Part shown: positions 5,724-12,070 of the stretch, piece by piece
How the letters are laid out: every line of letters starts with the position of its first letter
Numbering within the stretch: the first letter of the stretch is position 1
Assembly: GCA_003519585.1 (NCBI GenBank)
Contig: DOWL01000168.1
Location: 3,571-17,533 of the forward strand
Reading direction: 5' to 3'
Length of the DNA stretch: 13,963 nt
DNA from: Nocardioides sp.
GTDB lineage: Bacteria > Actinomycetota > Actinomycetes > Propionibacteriales > Nocardioidaceae
Program-made: the position numbers and the translations under genes
Notes under the pieces: generated by a model
What the model was told of the DNA's origin: nothing
Seen by the model: only the letters and a program-made list of their open reading frames with translations
The model's database searches: none

Positions 5724-7150
5724 AACTCACGTTCATCGAAGAACCGGACCTGGAATTCGGCAACGGCAGCCGCCACATCGACCCACGTAGCGGCATCAAC
5801 AACTACGGTCCGGCCGACCTGAGCAATACGGGAGTCCGGACGATCCAGATCGGCATCGTCGGCACCAAGGAGGCCATCGATGGGGTCAAGGCATGGCTCG
5901 ACCGCTGCCGCGAACCAATTGCACCCAAAGAAAGCCCGCTATCGCACCTCTACTTGCCGTTTCCTGGGTTCCATACCAGCGTCGGCTTCCGCTCGACGAT
6001 CATCTGGAACGGACGGCTGGAGCGCACACTCGACAAACGAGCCCTGGAGAACATCGCAACGCTGAGTCCGCTGCAGGCTGTGCAGAAGGGCGTCGAACTG
6101 TACGAGGCCGAGCTGAGAACGCTCGATGAGGAACCCAACTGCGACGTGATCATCGTCTGCCGTCCCGACGATCTGCCGGAACACGAGGAGCCGAAGACCA
6201 ACCCTGACCGACCGTGGGAGCAACCAAAAGCTGCGTCTATCGGCTTCGACTTCCACGAACTGCTGAAGGCACGCTCGCTGAGCGGTAGTCGTCCCATCCA
6301 AATTATCCGACGCGAGACCTGGGACCCGACCTACAAGCCAAAGGGCCGCGACAGGCGACGCCAGCAGGACGAGGCAACCAAGGCCTGGAACCTGCACACG
6401 GCGTTGTACTACAAGGCCGGCGGCGTGCCATGGCGGATGACCCGCCATGTCCGGGACCTCACGACCTGCTACGTCGGTGTCGCCTTCTACCGGAGCACCG
6501 ACAACGAAACACTGCAGACGAGCGTGGCGCAGGTTTTCAACGAGCGCGGCGACGGCGTGATCGTCCGTGGCGCGCAGGCCACTCAGTCGAAGGACGACCG
6601 ACAGCCACACCTCACCGGTGACGACGCCAAGGACCTCCTTGAGCAGTCGCTGGCCCGTTACCGCATCGAGCACAAGACGGCACCCGCACGCGTCATGCTG
6701 CACAAGACCTCTTCGTTCACGCCTGAAGAGCTGGAGGGCTTCCGGGCTGCCGCCGAGGCGGAGCGCCTGGCCATGCTCGAACTCGTCTGGATCCCACGCG
6801 ATGACTCCCCCCGGCTGTTTCGGCAAGGCGAGCAGACGACCCTACGAGGCACGCTCCTGTCGCTCACCGACACCCGGCACCTGCTCTACACCCGTGGGAG
6901 CGTTCCGTTCTACCGGACTTACCCAGGGATGTACGTGCCGTCGGCACTCCCCTTCCGCCTTGTCGACGTGCAGTCGAGCGCGGCCGAGATCGCGACTGAG
7001 CTGCTCGCGCTCTCCAAGATGAACTGGAACGCCACCCAACTCGACGGACGGGTGCCCATCACGCTGCGCACAGCTGACTCGATCGGCCGGATCCTGAAGC
7101 ACCTCGGCCCGAATGAACGCCCGGCGCCGCGATACGCCTACTACATGTGA
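5720..7150 (+). CDS. Short prokaryotic Argonaute (MID-PIWI, catalytically inactive)
   Basis: A 476-residue short pAgo without N or PAZ domains, the guide-binding and target-sensing subunit that pairs with the APAZ-nuclease encoded just upstream. The MID domain covers roughly residues 20-240; its guide-end-binding region is seen in IIRRETW (195-201) and RQQDEATKAWNLHTALYYKAGG (214-235 region). PIWI follows to the conserved C-terminus APRYAYYM (469-476), where a terminal carboxylate often contacts the guide-binding metal. The catalytic tetrad is missing: the first aspartate position in CYVGVAFYR is alanine (A255), and the third region reads VMLHKTSSF (H328-K329) without an aspartate. Such pAgos bind guide and target but do not slice. 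The start is fixed by the ATGA overlap with the nuclease stop. Family call is very secure; the guide type and target preference (RNA-guided DNA recognition in known SPARDA) are inferred. Confidence 0.95.
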   Translation: MKLTFIEEPDLEFGNGSRHIDPRSGINNYGPADLSNTGVRTIQIGIVGTKEAIDGVKAWLDRCREPIAPKESPLSHLYLPFPGFHTSVGFRSTIIWNGRLERTLDKRALENIATLSPLQAVQKGVELYEAELRTLDEEPNCDVIIVCRPDDLPEHEEPKTNPDRPWEQPKAASIGFDFHELLKARSLSGSRPIQIIRRETWDPTYKPKGRDRRRQQDEATKAWNLHTALYYKAGGVPWRMTRHVRDLTTCYVGVAFYRSTDNETLQTSVAQVFNERGDGVIVRGAQATQSKDDRQPHLTGDDAKDLLEQSLARYRIEHKTAPARVMLHKTSSFTPEELEGFRAAAEAERLAMLELVWIPRDDSPRLFRQGEQTTLRGTLLSLTDTRHLLYTRGSVPFYRTYPGMYVPSALPFRLVDVQSSAAEIATELLALSKMNWNATQLDGRVPITLRTADSIGRILKHLGPNERPAPRYAYYM

Positions 7151-7179
7151 CTTGGCTCGGTGGGTGTAGCTGGGATTGA

Positions 7180-7395
7180 GCTCGTCGCTTCTTCGGATCG
7201 CATCGGCGCACAAGACGGCCAAGCATCGAGAGGTGCCCGCTCCGAGCCGCCAGCGAAGTGCGCGCCGCCCTCCGCGAGTTCACGCACAGCCTCAACACCC
7301 CAGACAGCGTTAACGTCATCGCAGCTTGGCCCCGCCACGCCGAGGCACCCGCGACGTTCCCCAACGCGCCCAACGGCACCGAGGCGGTAGTTTGA
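7180..7395 (+). pseudogene. Possible C-terminal remnant of an unknown protein
   Basis: Between in-frame stops at 7177 and 7393 one frame reads as protein-like sequence near its end, including VRAALREFTHSLNTPDSVNV (7258-7317) and IAAWPRHAEAPATFPNAP just after it. Amino-acid composition is balanced, unlike shadow frames in this DNA. There is no ATG; a GTG at 7258 lacks a ribosome site. I cannot name a family. It may be the tail of a gene truncated when the neighbouring segment was rearranged, or a chance frame. Confidence 0.3.
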
Positions 7396-7452
7396 GGACG
7401 AGGACGTCTTCGTAGTGGAACGCCCCTGAAGGGCCGACAATCGCTCGGCTGT

Positions 7453-7547
7453 TACAAACGGGATACAAATCGCCTGAACGAATCGGAGTTTGCGCAGGTC
7501 AGCATGGGTCAGTCAGTCAGTACTACGACCTGTAGTTGACCTGTAGT
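7453..7547. repeat. Short direct repeats, possible remnant of a recombination site
   Basis: Around 7453-7472 ACAAA recurs with a 12-bp step (in TTACAAACG and GATACAAATC). At 7527-7536 and 7538-7547 the 10-mer GACCTGTAGT occurs twice with an 11-bp period, preceded by a GTCA triplet run (7508-7519). Phased short repeats like these resemble integrase arm-type sites or weak operator arrays. No integrase gene or tRNA gene is visible here, so the reading is speculative. Confidence 0.35.
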
Positions 7548-7582
7548 CACTTCTCACGTAGAGCTCGAACTCAGTGTTCGAC

Positions 7583-7614
7583 ACGAGGGCTTCGGCATCC
7601 GCCGAAGCCCTCGT
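7583..7614. terminator. Strong hairpin, likely bidirectional terminator
   Basis: A perfect 14-bp stem (7583-7596 with 7601-7614, core GAGGGCTTCGGC / GCCGAAGCCCTC) closes a 4-nt ATCC loop. There is no T-run, as is common for actinobacterial terminators. It sits between the plus-strand Argonaute operon and the minus-strand MmyB fragment, so it could end transcription from both sides. Confidence 0.75.
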
Positions 7615-7691
7615 CGCGTCCAGCCCACCCAGCATGGGCACTCCGTTGACTAGGGCGGCTGCCTTCTTGCGGCCGAGGGGGATCAGGACGG

Positions 7692-8015
7692 TCAGAGGTG
7701 CATCCCGGCCCAAACCGAGAGCAGCTGCAGCCGGTCGGCAGTCTGTGTGTTCGCGTCGGCGGTGAAGGTGGTGACTGATAGCCCGGGTTCGCCGGGCAGG
7801 GCAAAGACGTCGTAGGTCAGCTCGAGGTCGCCGACCTCTGGGTGTCGGTAGAGCTTGGTGCCGGTGCGGTGCTCGTGAACGTCTTGGTCGGCTCAGTCCT
7901 TGCGGAACTGTTGGCTGCGCATCGACAACTCACCGACTAGCGCTGTCAGCTCCTCGTTCAGCGGGTCGCGGCCCGCCTCGTAGCGCAGCATCGCGGCTGT
8001 CAGGCTGCAGGTCGT
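7692..8015 (-). pseudogene. Truncated MmyB-family HTH regulator with a nonsense codon
   Basis: The minus strand encodes the C-terminal ligand-binding part of an MmyB-like (HTH plus MLTR_LBD) transcription regulator. Before the lesion it reads MLRYEAGRDPLNEELTALV and then GELSMRSQQFRKD, matching the conserved LRxEAGRDP...LVGELSxRSxxFR block. At the next codon, normally the tryptophan of FRxxWA, there is TGA (7895-7893), a single-base change from TGG. The same frame continues with HRTGTKLYRHPEVGDLELTY and ends ADRLQLLSVWAG before a natural stop at 7692. The HTH half is missing: similarity ends near 8015, where MMPL-like sequence on the other strand begins. Both truncation and nonsense codon mark it as dead. 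Confidence 0.85.
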
Positions 8016-8848
8016 GACCCGTGCCTCCGAGGCAGACCGCACCTTGGCCGTGCTCAGCGACGACCCGGGCATCGCCGGAGTGCTCCCCGCACAGCCCCCG
8101 CCGCCGACGGCGCCGACCTGGTACTGGTCCAGGCCGTCCCGACGGTCGACCCCTCCGACCAGCAGCTCGGCGCAACCGTCGACCAGCTCCGCGAAACCCT
8201 GCCTGCCGGCGCCCAAGTCGACGGCGCCGCCGTGGAGAACCTCGACCTCAAGGCACAACTCGACAAGTCCACACCCCTGGTGATCGGGGTCGTGCTCGTG
8301 CTGGGCTTCCTGCTGCTCCTGATCGCGCTCCGAGCTCCCCTGATCGCCGCGCTCGGCACCCAGGTGAGTCTGATGTCGACCGCGGCCGCGTTCGGGTCGC
8401 ACGACTGCTCGTCCAGGAGGGCATCGGCGCCGACCTGCTCGGCTTCGAGCCCCAGGGCTTCCTCGACGCCTGGGCACAGGTGTTCTTCTTCGCGATGATC
8501 TTCGCCATCGCCATGGACTACACGGTGTTCCTGCTCGCCTCGGCCAAAGAGCACTACGAGCGCTCGGCCGACCCGCATGAGGCGATGGTGGGTGCCGTGG
8601 CCCAGTCCAGCCGGGTGATCTTCGCAGCCGGCGCGGTCATGGTCGCGGTGTTTTTCACGTTCGCGCTATCCGGTCCGCTGCCACCCAAGGAGATGGGGAT
8701 CGTGCTCGGTGTGGCCGTGCTGCTCGACGCCCTCCTGGTCCGGCTGGTGCTCCTGCCGGTGCTGCTAAGCCTCACCGGCAAGACCGCCTGGGCGGTTCCC
8801 CGTTGGCTGAGCCGCGTCCTCCCCAACATCCACTTCGCCCACGACTGA
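8014..8848 (+). pseudogene. C-terminal fragment of an MMPL/RND-type transporter, frameshifted
   Basis: Three plus-strand frames together give one MMPL-family transporter C-terminal half. Frame one (about 8014-8100) reads LAVLSDDPGIAGVLPAQP. Frame two (about 8103-8397) reads GADLVLVQAVPTVDP, then the membrane segment LVIGVVLVLGFLLLLIALRA. Frame three (about 8396-8848) holds VFFFAMIFAIAMDYTVFLLA, with the conserved aspartate-tyrosine of the MMPL membrane core, and further helices up to a natural stop at 8846. Each frame change equals loss of one base, in a C-rich run near 8090-8103 and in GGG near 8394. The N-terminal half and first membrane helices are absent. Intact homologues export lipids or drugs by proton motive force; this copy cannot. 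The two indels could be assembly errors, but the truncation is real in this sequence. Confidence 0.85.
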
Positions 8849-8876
8849 CCATCGATGGGGGTTGATTGCCTGGTCG

Positions 8877-9836
8877 TCAATCACGCCAGGCCCGCGTCGC
8901 ACGGGTTAGCGCCTCGATTTCGTCGGGCGCTAGGGTGATTGCGAGCGCCTGCGCGTTGGCGCGGGCCTGGGTCCCGTTCTTCGCCCCGGGGATCGGCAGC
9001 ACGGAGTCGTTCTCGATCAACCACCGAAGCGCGACCTGCGTCGGCCCGGTGCCGTGGCCGTCACCGATCTCCCGGAGCAGGGCCACCACAGAAGCGACCG
9101 ACTCCCGACGGCTCCTGCGAAAGAGCGGCATGAACCGCCGCAGGCCACGCGGCCGTGCCCCGGCCAGGTACTTGCCGGTGAGCGCACCGCTGGCCAGGGG
9201 TTGGTAGGCGATGAGCGTCACCTCGAGCTCGCGGCAGGTGTCCAGGACACCATTGGTCTCGGGCTGGCGGCGCAGCAGCGAGTACTGGACCTGGTTCGAG
9301 GCTAGTGGAACGCCCCGGCCGGCCAATGCGGCGTGGGCGATCCGCATCTGATTGGCGGAGTAGTTGCTCACCCCCACCGCCCTGACCTTGCCCGCCTCGA
9401 CGGCATCGGCCATCAGCTCCATCAGCCGGCCGATGTCGACCCTGTTGGCGGGGTAGTGGTGCTGGTAGAGGTCCACGGTGGGGCGTCCCAGCCGCGCCAG
9501 GCTCGCCTCCAGGGCGCGCGGCAGGTCCTCGGCGGTCGCTCGCATCCTCGGCGGGAACTTGGTGGCGATCAGTGCCGCCGTACCGTGGGCCAGCTCGCCC
9601 AGCCGCCGCTCGGAGGCGCCGTGGCTGTACATGGCGGCGGTGTCGAACAAGGTCACGCCGGCGGCCAGGCTGGCCTCGAAGGCGCGTGCCTCCTCCTCCG
9701 CGCCCTCGGCCCCGCCGTACGCCATCTTCGCCGGGGTGAAGCGGCTCAACCCCAACGGGTCACCCCACGTCATCGCGCCCACTCCCAGCCGGGGCACCCG
9801 CAGTTCACTTCGACCCAGCATGCGTGTTGTGCCCAT
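8877..9836 (-). CDS. Aldo/keto reductase
   Basis: A 319-residue NADPH-dependent oxidoreductase with a complete TIM-barrel AKR signature. The catalytic tetrad is D65 (LFDTAAMY), Y70, K93 (ATKFP) and H127 (DLYQHHYP). The phosphate-binding strand region near the C-terminus reads PIPGAKNGTQARANAQAL. The substrate cannot be read from sequence. The start ATG at 9836 has an excellent GGAGG six bases upstream. It lies 92 bases downstream of the NADP-binding oxidoreductase in the same orientation, so the two may be co-transcribed from the TetR-controlled promoter near 10607-10697, although the gap contains a GCGGGTACCCGC palindrome (9866-9877) that could separate them. Confidence 0.93.
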   Translation of the reverse strand: MGTTRMLGRSELRVPRLGVGAMTWGDPLGLSRFTPAKMAYGGAEGAEEEARAFEASLAAGVTLFDTAAMYSHGASERRLGELAHGTAALIATKFPPRMRATAEDLPRALEASLARLGRPTVDLYQHHYPANRVDIGRLMELMADAVEAGKVRAVGVSNYSANQMRIAHAALAGRGVPLASNQVQYSLLRRQPETNGVLDTCRELEVTLIAYQPLASGALTGKYLAGARPRGLRRFMPLFRRSRRESVASVVALLREIGDGHGTGPTQVALRWLIENDSVLPIPGAKNGTQARANAQALAITLAPDEIEALTRATRAWRD

Positions 9837-9928
9837 GCCCTACCTCCTCGTGGTGGAAGCGAGCTGCGGGTACCCGCGGCATCGTTAACGCCGTACTGAT
9901 CGGCCCGACTGCGCCTTCTTCGGTGGGC

Positions 9929-10606
9929 TCAGCGGACGATCTTGAAGTTGAAGTTCGGTGTGCCGAGAGCACCCATCAGCCGGAGCCACACGGGCAGCAG
10001 CATCTCGGTGCCGCGGGCGGTGGAGAGGTCGCCGAGGTCGATTACGTCGGTGTGGCCGAACTCCTTGAGAAGCGTCGACACGACCGCCTTGGCCTCGGCG
10101 TCGTCCCCGGACACGAACACGCTCGAGCCCTCGGGCAGAGTGTCGGGTCGGACCATCAGGCCGGCGGTGAGGGTGTTTAGCGTCTTCACGACCCGGACCG
10201 CCGGGAATGCGCGCTGGATCTGCTCGCCCAGCGAGTCGGTGTCCTTCACCAGCAGTGTGGGCGGCATGCCGGCGGAGAAGTCGAGCGGGTTGGCGATGTC
10301 GATGAGCACCTTGCCCGCCAGGTTCTCCCCACCGGCGAGGCCGAGCACCTCCAGCGACGCCTCGCCGCTGGTCGCGTTGACCACGACCTCGGCCGCGGCC
10401 GAGGCGTCGGCAAACGAAGCCAGCCTGATGCCGTTGTGCTGGGCGGCCCACTCGGCGTAAGGCGGGTTGCCCATCCCGTCCGCCTCGGTGCGGGCCAGGG
10501 TCGCCTGCGGGTCGCGGGTGCCGATGGTGACGTCGTGGCCTAGCTCGTCGAGGCGGCCGCCGATGGCCCGGCCGACGGTGCCGGTGCCGAGGACTGCGAA
10601 CTTCAT
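9929..10606 (-). CDS. NADP-binding F420-dependent-type oxidoreductase
   Basis: A 225-residue protein with an N-terminal Rossmann motif GTGTVG (residues 7-12) and the recurrent pattern of the NADPH:F420 oxidoreductase-like family (LIDIANPLDF in the middle, then VVKTLNTLTAGLM). Members move hydride between NADP and F420 or reduce small substrates; which applies here is unknown. The ATG at 10606 follows TGGAG with eight bases spacing and a typical MKFAVLGTG start; a longer open frame to 10780 runs through the operators and is rejected. It is divergent from TetR regulator 1, with two TetR-type palindromes between, so it is probably that repressor's target. Confidence 0.9.
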   Translation of the reverse strand: MKFAVLGTGTVGRAIGGRLDELGHDVTIGTRDPQATLARTEADGMGNPPYAEWAAQHNGIRLASFADASAAAEVVVNATSGEASLEVLGLAGGENLAGKVLIDIANPLDFSAGMPPTLLVKDTDSLGEQIQRAFPAVRVVKTLNTLTAGLMVRPDTLPEGSSVFVSGDDAEAKAVVSTLLKEFGHTDVIDLGDLSTARGTEMLLPVWLRLMGALGTPNFNFKIVR

Positions 10607-10624
10607 GTCATGCTCCAGATTGGG

Positions 10625-10640
10625 TAGACGGATCTGTCTA
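10625..10640. promoter_or_regulatory. TetR operator copy 1
   Basis: TAGACGGATCTGTCTA is a 16-bp palindrome with one mismatched pair. It lies 18 bases upstream of the oxidoreductase start (10606) and nearly matches operator copy 2 in sequence. Confidence 0.8.
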
Positions 10641-10660
10641 GGTGGCGATCTGGACGCTAG

Positions 10661-10676
10661 CAGACAGATCTGTCTA
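10661..10676. promoter_or_regulatory. TetR operator copy 2
   Basis: CAGACAGATCTGTCTA contains a perfect 14-bp palindrome (AGACAGATCTGTCT, 10662-10675). Its centre is 36 bp from that of copy 1, and it ends 21 bases before the tetR1 start. One protein binding both copies could silence both divergent genes. Confidence 0.82.
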
Positions 10677-10697
10677 CTTGCAAGGTAGGATGCGACC

Positions 10698-11327
10698 ATG
10701 ACGACCGCACCCGCCCGTCCGCGTGCCGCCCGTCCGCGTGCCGCCCGTCCCAGCGCCGCCCGGCAGCGGATCCTGGACACGGCCTTCCGGCTGTTCTATG
10801 CCCACGGGATCCGGACAGTCGGGGTGGACCGGATCATCGCGGAGTCCGGCGTGGCCAAGGCCACGTTCTACAAGCACTTCCCCGCCAAGGACGACCTCGT
10901 GGTCGCCTACCTAGACACGGTCGACGGGATCTGGACCCAGCAGCTGCGCGACGCCGCCGAGGCCGCGGGACCCGCGCCGGCCGACCGGCTCGTCGGCATG
11001 TTCGACGCCCTGGGCAGCGCGTGCCGACGCGACGGCTACCGCGGCTGCGCGTTCATCAACGCCGCCGCCGAGAACGAGGCCGGCACCCCGATCCACGACC
11101 GCACGCTGGCCCACAAGACCGCGGTGCTCGACTGGGTGCGCGGCCTGGCCGCGGACGCCAGCGCCGCGGACCCCGACCTCCTCGCCCGCTCTCTGACCTT
11201 GCTGCTCGACGGCGGACTAGCCAGCGGGTCCCTCGACGGACTTCCCGACGCCCCCGCGGCCGCCAAGGAGGCGGCCCGGGTCCTGGTGAGCCTCGCGACG
11301 GATCAGAAGTGGACTGACAGATGTTGA
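10698..11327 (+). CDS. TetR-family repressor 1
   Basis: A 209-residue TetR-type regulator. The helix-turn-helix domain spans about residues 22-66, with RILDTAFRLFYAHGIRTVGV leading into IIAESGVAKATFYKHFPAK. The C-terminal ligand-binding part is helical and variable, so no ligand can be named. The start ATG at 10698 has an AGGTAGGA ribosome site. Its first 20 residues are an Arg/Ala/Pro repeat encoded by a 15-bp tandem repeat. It is divergent from the F420-type oxidoreductase with two palindromic operators in the shared region, the standard layout of a local TetR repressor controlling itself and its neighbour. Its stop overlaps the inverted repeat in front of TetR 2. Confidence 0.92.
   Translation: MTTAPARPRAARPRAARPSAARQRILDTAFRLFYAHGIRTVGVDRIIAESGVAKATFYKHFPAKDDLVVAYLDTVDGIWTQQLRDAAEAAGPAPADRLVGMFDALGSACRRDGYRGCAFINAAAENEAGTPIHDRTLAHKTAVLDWVRGLAADASAADPDLLARSLTLLLDGGLASGSLDGLPDAPAAAKEAARVLVSLATDQKWTDRC
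10713..10750 (+). repeat. 15-bp tandem repeat in the tetR1 N-terminus (about 2.5 copies)
   Basis: GCCCGTCCGCGTGCC occurs at 10713-10727 and again at 10728-10742, followed by a partial third copy (GCCCGTCC). The unit is five codons, so copy changes keep the frame and alter only the length of the basic RPRAA-type tail ahead of the HTH domain. Confidence 0.85.
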
Positions 11328-11352
11328 TATCTGTCCGTCGTCGGTGCAGTAT
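11316..11352 (+). promoter_or_regulatory. Operator-promoter of the tetR2-SDR unit
   Basis: An inverted repeat GACAGAT (11316-11322) / ATCTGTC (11329-11335) with a 6-bp spacer overlaps a predicted -35 TTGATA (11324-11329). After 17 bases comes a -10-like CAGTAT (11347-11352). Transcription would start near 11359-11360, at or next to an ATG, so the message may be leaderless. The half-site is the same GACAGAT found in the operators of tetR1, though the spacing differs. Binding would block the -35 element. Confidence 0.6.
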
Positions 11353-11359
11353 TTGTCGC

Positions 11360-11410
11360 ATGACCTACGCACCATCCGCGGCCCTCGACTGCAACGCGCT
11401 TGCCGAGTGA
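11360..11410 (+). CDS. Possible 16-codon leader peptide coupled to tetR2
   Basis: ATG at 11360 opens a 16-residue frame, MTYAPSAALDCNALAE, whose TGA (11408-11410) overlaps the GTG start of tetR2 as GTGA. The ATG falls where the predicted promoter would begin transcription, which fits leaderless initiation. tetR2 has no Shine-Dalgarno of its own, so re-initiation after this small frame would explain its translation. Too short to judge by composition; it is supported only by placement. Confidence 0.35.
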   Translation: MTYAPSAALDCNALAE

Positions 11411-12018
11411 CCGACCCAACCACCCAGCTGACCACACAGCCGTTGACCCGGGAGACGATCCTGGATGCGGCCGAGGAGGTGCTGCGCCGCTACGGCCCGG
11501 CCAAGGCATCCGTCATCGACGTCGCACGGGCGCTCGATGTGAGCCACGGCAGCGTCTATCGACACTTCTCCAGCAAGGCCGCGCTGCGCGATGCGGTCAC
11601 CGAACGGTGGCTGGAACGGGTCTCGAACCCGCTGGAGCAGATCGTGGGTCGGCGCGGCAAGGCCTCGCGCCGATTACACGACTGGCTGGTGTTGCTGGCC
11701 ACCACCAAGCAGAGCATCGCCACCGACGATCCCGAGCTGTTCTCCACCTTTCACCAGCTGACCCTGGCCTCCCGCGAGGTGGTCGCCGACCACGTGGACC
11801 ACCTGGCCGACCAGGTGGCCCGGATCCTCGCCGACGGGATCGCCACCGGCGAGTTCGCTCAGGCAGACCCCTCCGTCGTCGGCCGCGCCGTCCTGCACGC
11901 CACCGCGCGCTTCCATCATCCCGCCCTAGCCGGGGAGTGGAGCGACCGGACCAGGCTCGCGGCCGAGCTCGAGGCCGTCTACTCGCTCCTCCAGCGCGGC
12001 CTCCTCGCCGGCGACTGA
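11407..12018 (+). CDS. TetR-family repressor 2
   Basis: A 203-residue TetR-type regulator counted from GTG 11407. The helix-turn-helix covers about residues 14-60 (TRETILDAAEEVLRRYG, then VARALDVSHGSVYRHFSSKA). The C-terminal domain resembles the common actinobacterial TetR_C type but no ligand can be inferred. The frame is open to 11344, but the earlier 21 residues are uncharacteristic and start inside the predicted -10; GTG 11407 gives a normal TetR N-terminus. It is followed after 52 bases by the SDR gene in the same direction, so the two probably form one unit regulated by the inverted repeat at 11316-11335. Confidence 0.9.
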   Translation: MTDPTTQLTTQPLTRETILDAAEEVLRRYGPAKASVIDVARALDVSHGSVYRHFSSKAALRDAVTERWLERVSNPLEQIVGRRGKASRRLHDWLVLLATTKQSIATDDPELFSTFHQLTLASREVVADHVDHLADQVARILADGIATGEFAQADPSVVGRAVLHATARFHHPALAGEWSDRTRLAAELEAVYSLLQRGLLAGD

Positions 12019-12070
12019 CCGCACGCACACCAACACCCGACCACCACTCGACAACAAGAGAAGGAACATC

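Larger units (their letters stand above)
7151..7691. other. Gene-poor region downstream of the Argonaute operon
   Basis: 541 bp without an intact gene. It contains a possible C-terminal gene remnant (7180-7395), short direct repeats (7453-7472 and 7527-7547) and a strong hairpin (7583-7614). A minus-strand frame over 7513-7713 includes a patch around GRKKAAALVNGVPMLGG that could be a coding relic, but it also reads through the hairpin and cannot be assigned. The mix of relics and repeats fits the edge of an inserted or rearranged segment. Confidence 0.5.

Noticed and set aside
7151..7691. tRNA gene or tRNA-derived attachment site
   Set aside because: No cloverleaf, T-arm consensus or CCA end could be found; sequences such as CTCGAACTCAGTGTTCGAC do not fit a T-arm.
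7893..8477. A 194-codon minus-strand frame taken as a complete gene
   Set aside because: Only its last 40 or so codons are real (MmyB regulator fragment); the rest is antisense to the MMPL transporter fragment.
9866..9877. Palindrome GCGGGTACCCGC between the two minus-strand oxidoreductase genes
   Set aside because: A single 12-bp palindrome is expected fairly often in GC-rich DNA and has no second copy here; too weak to call operator or terminator.
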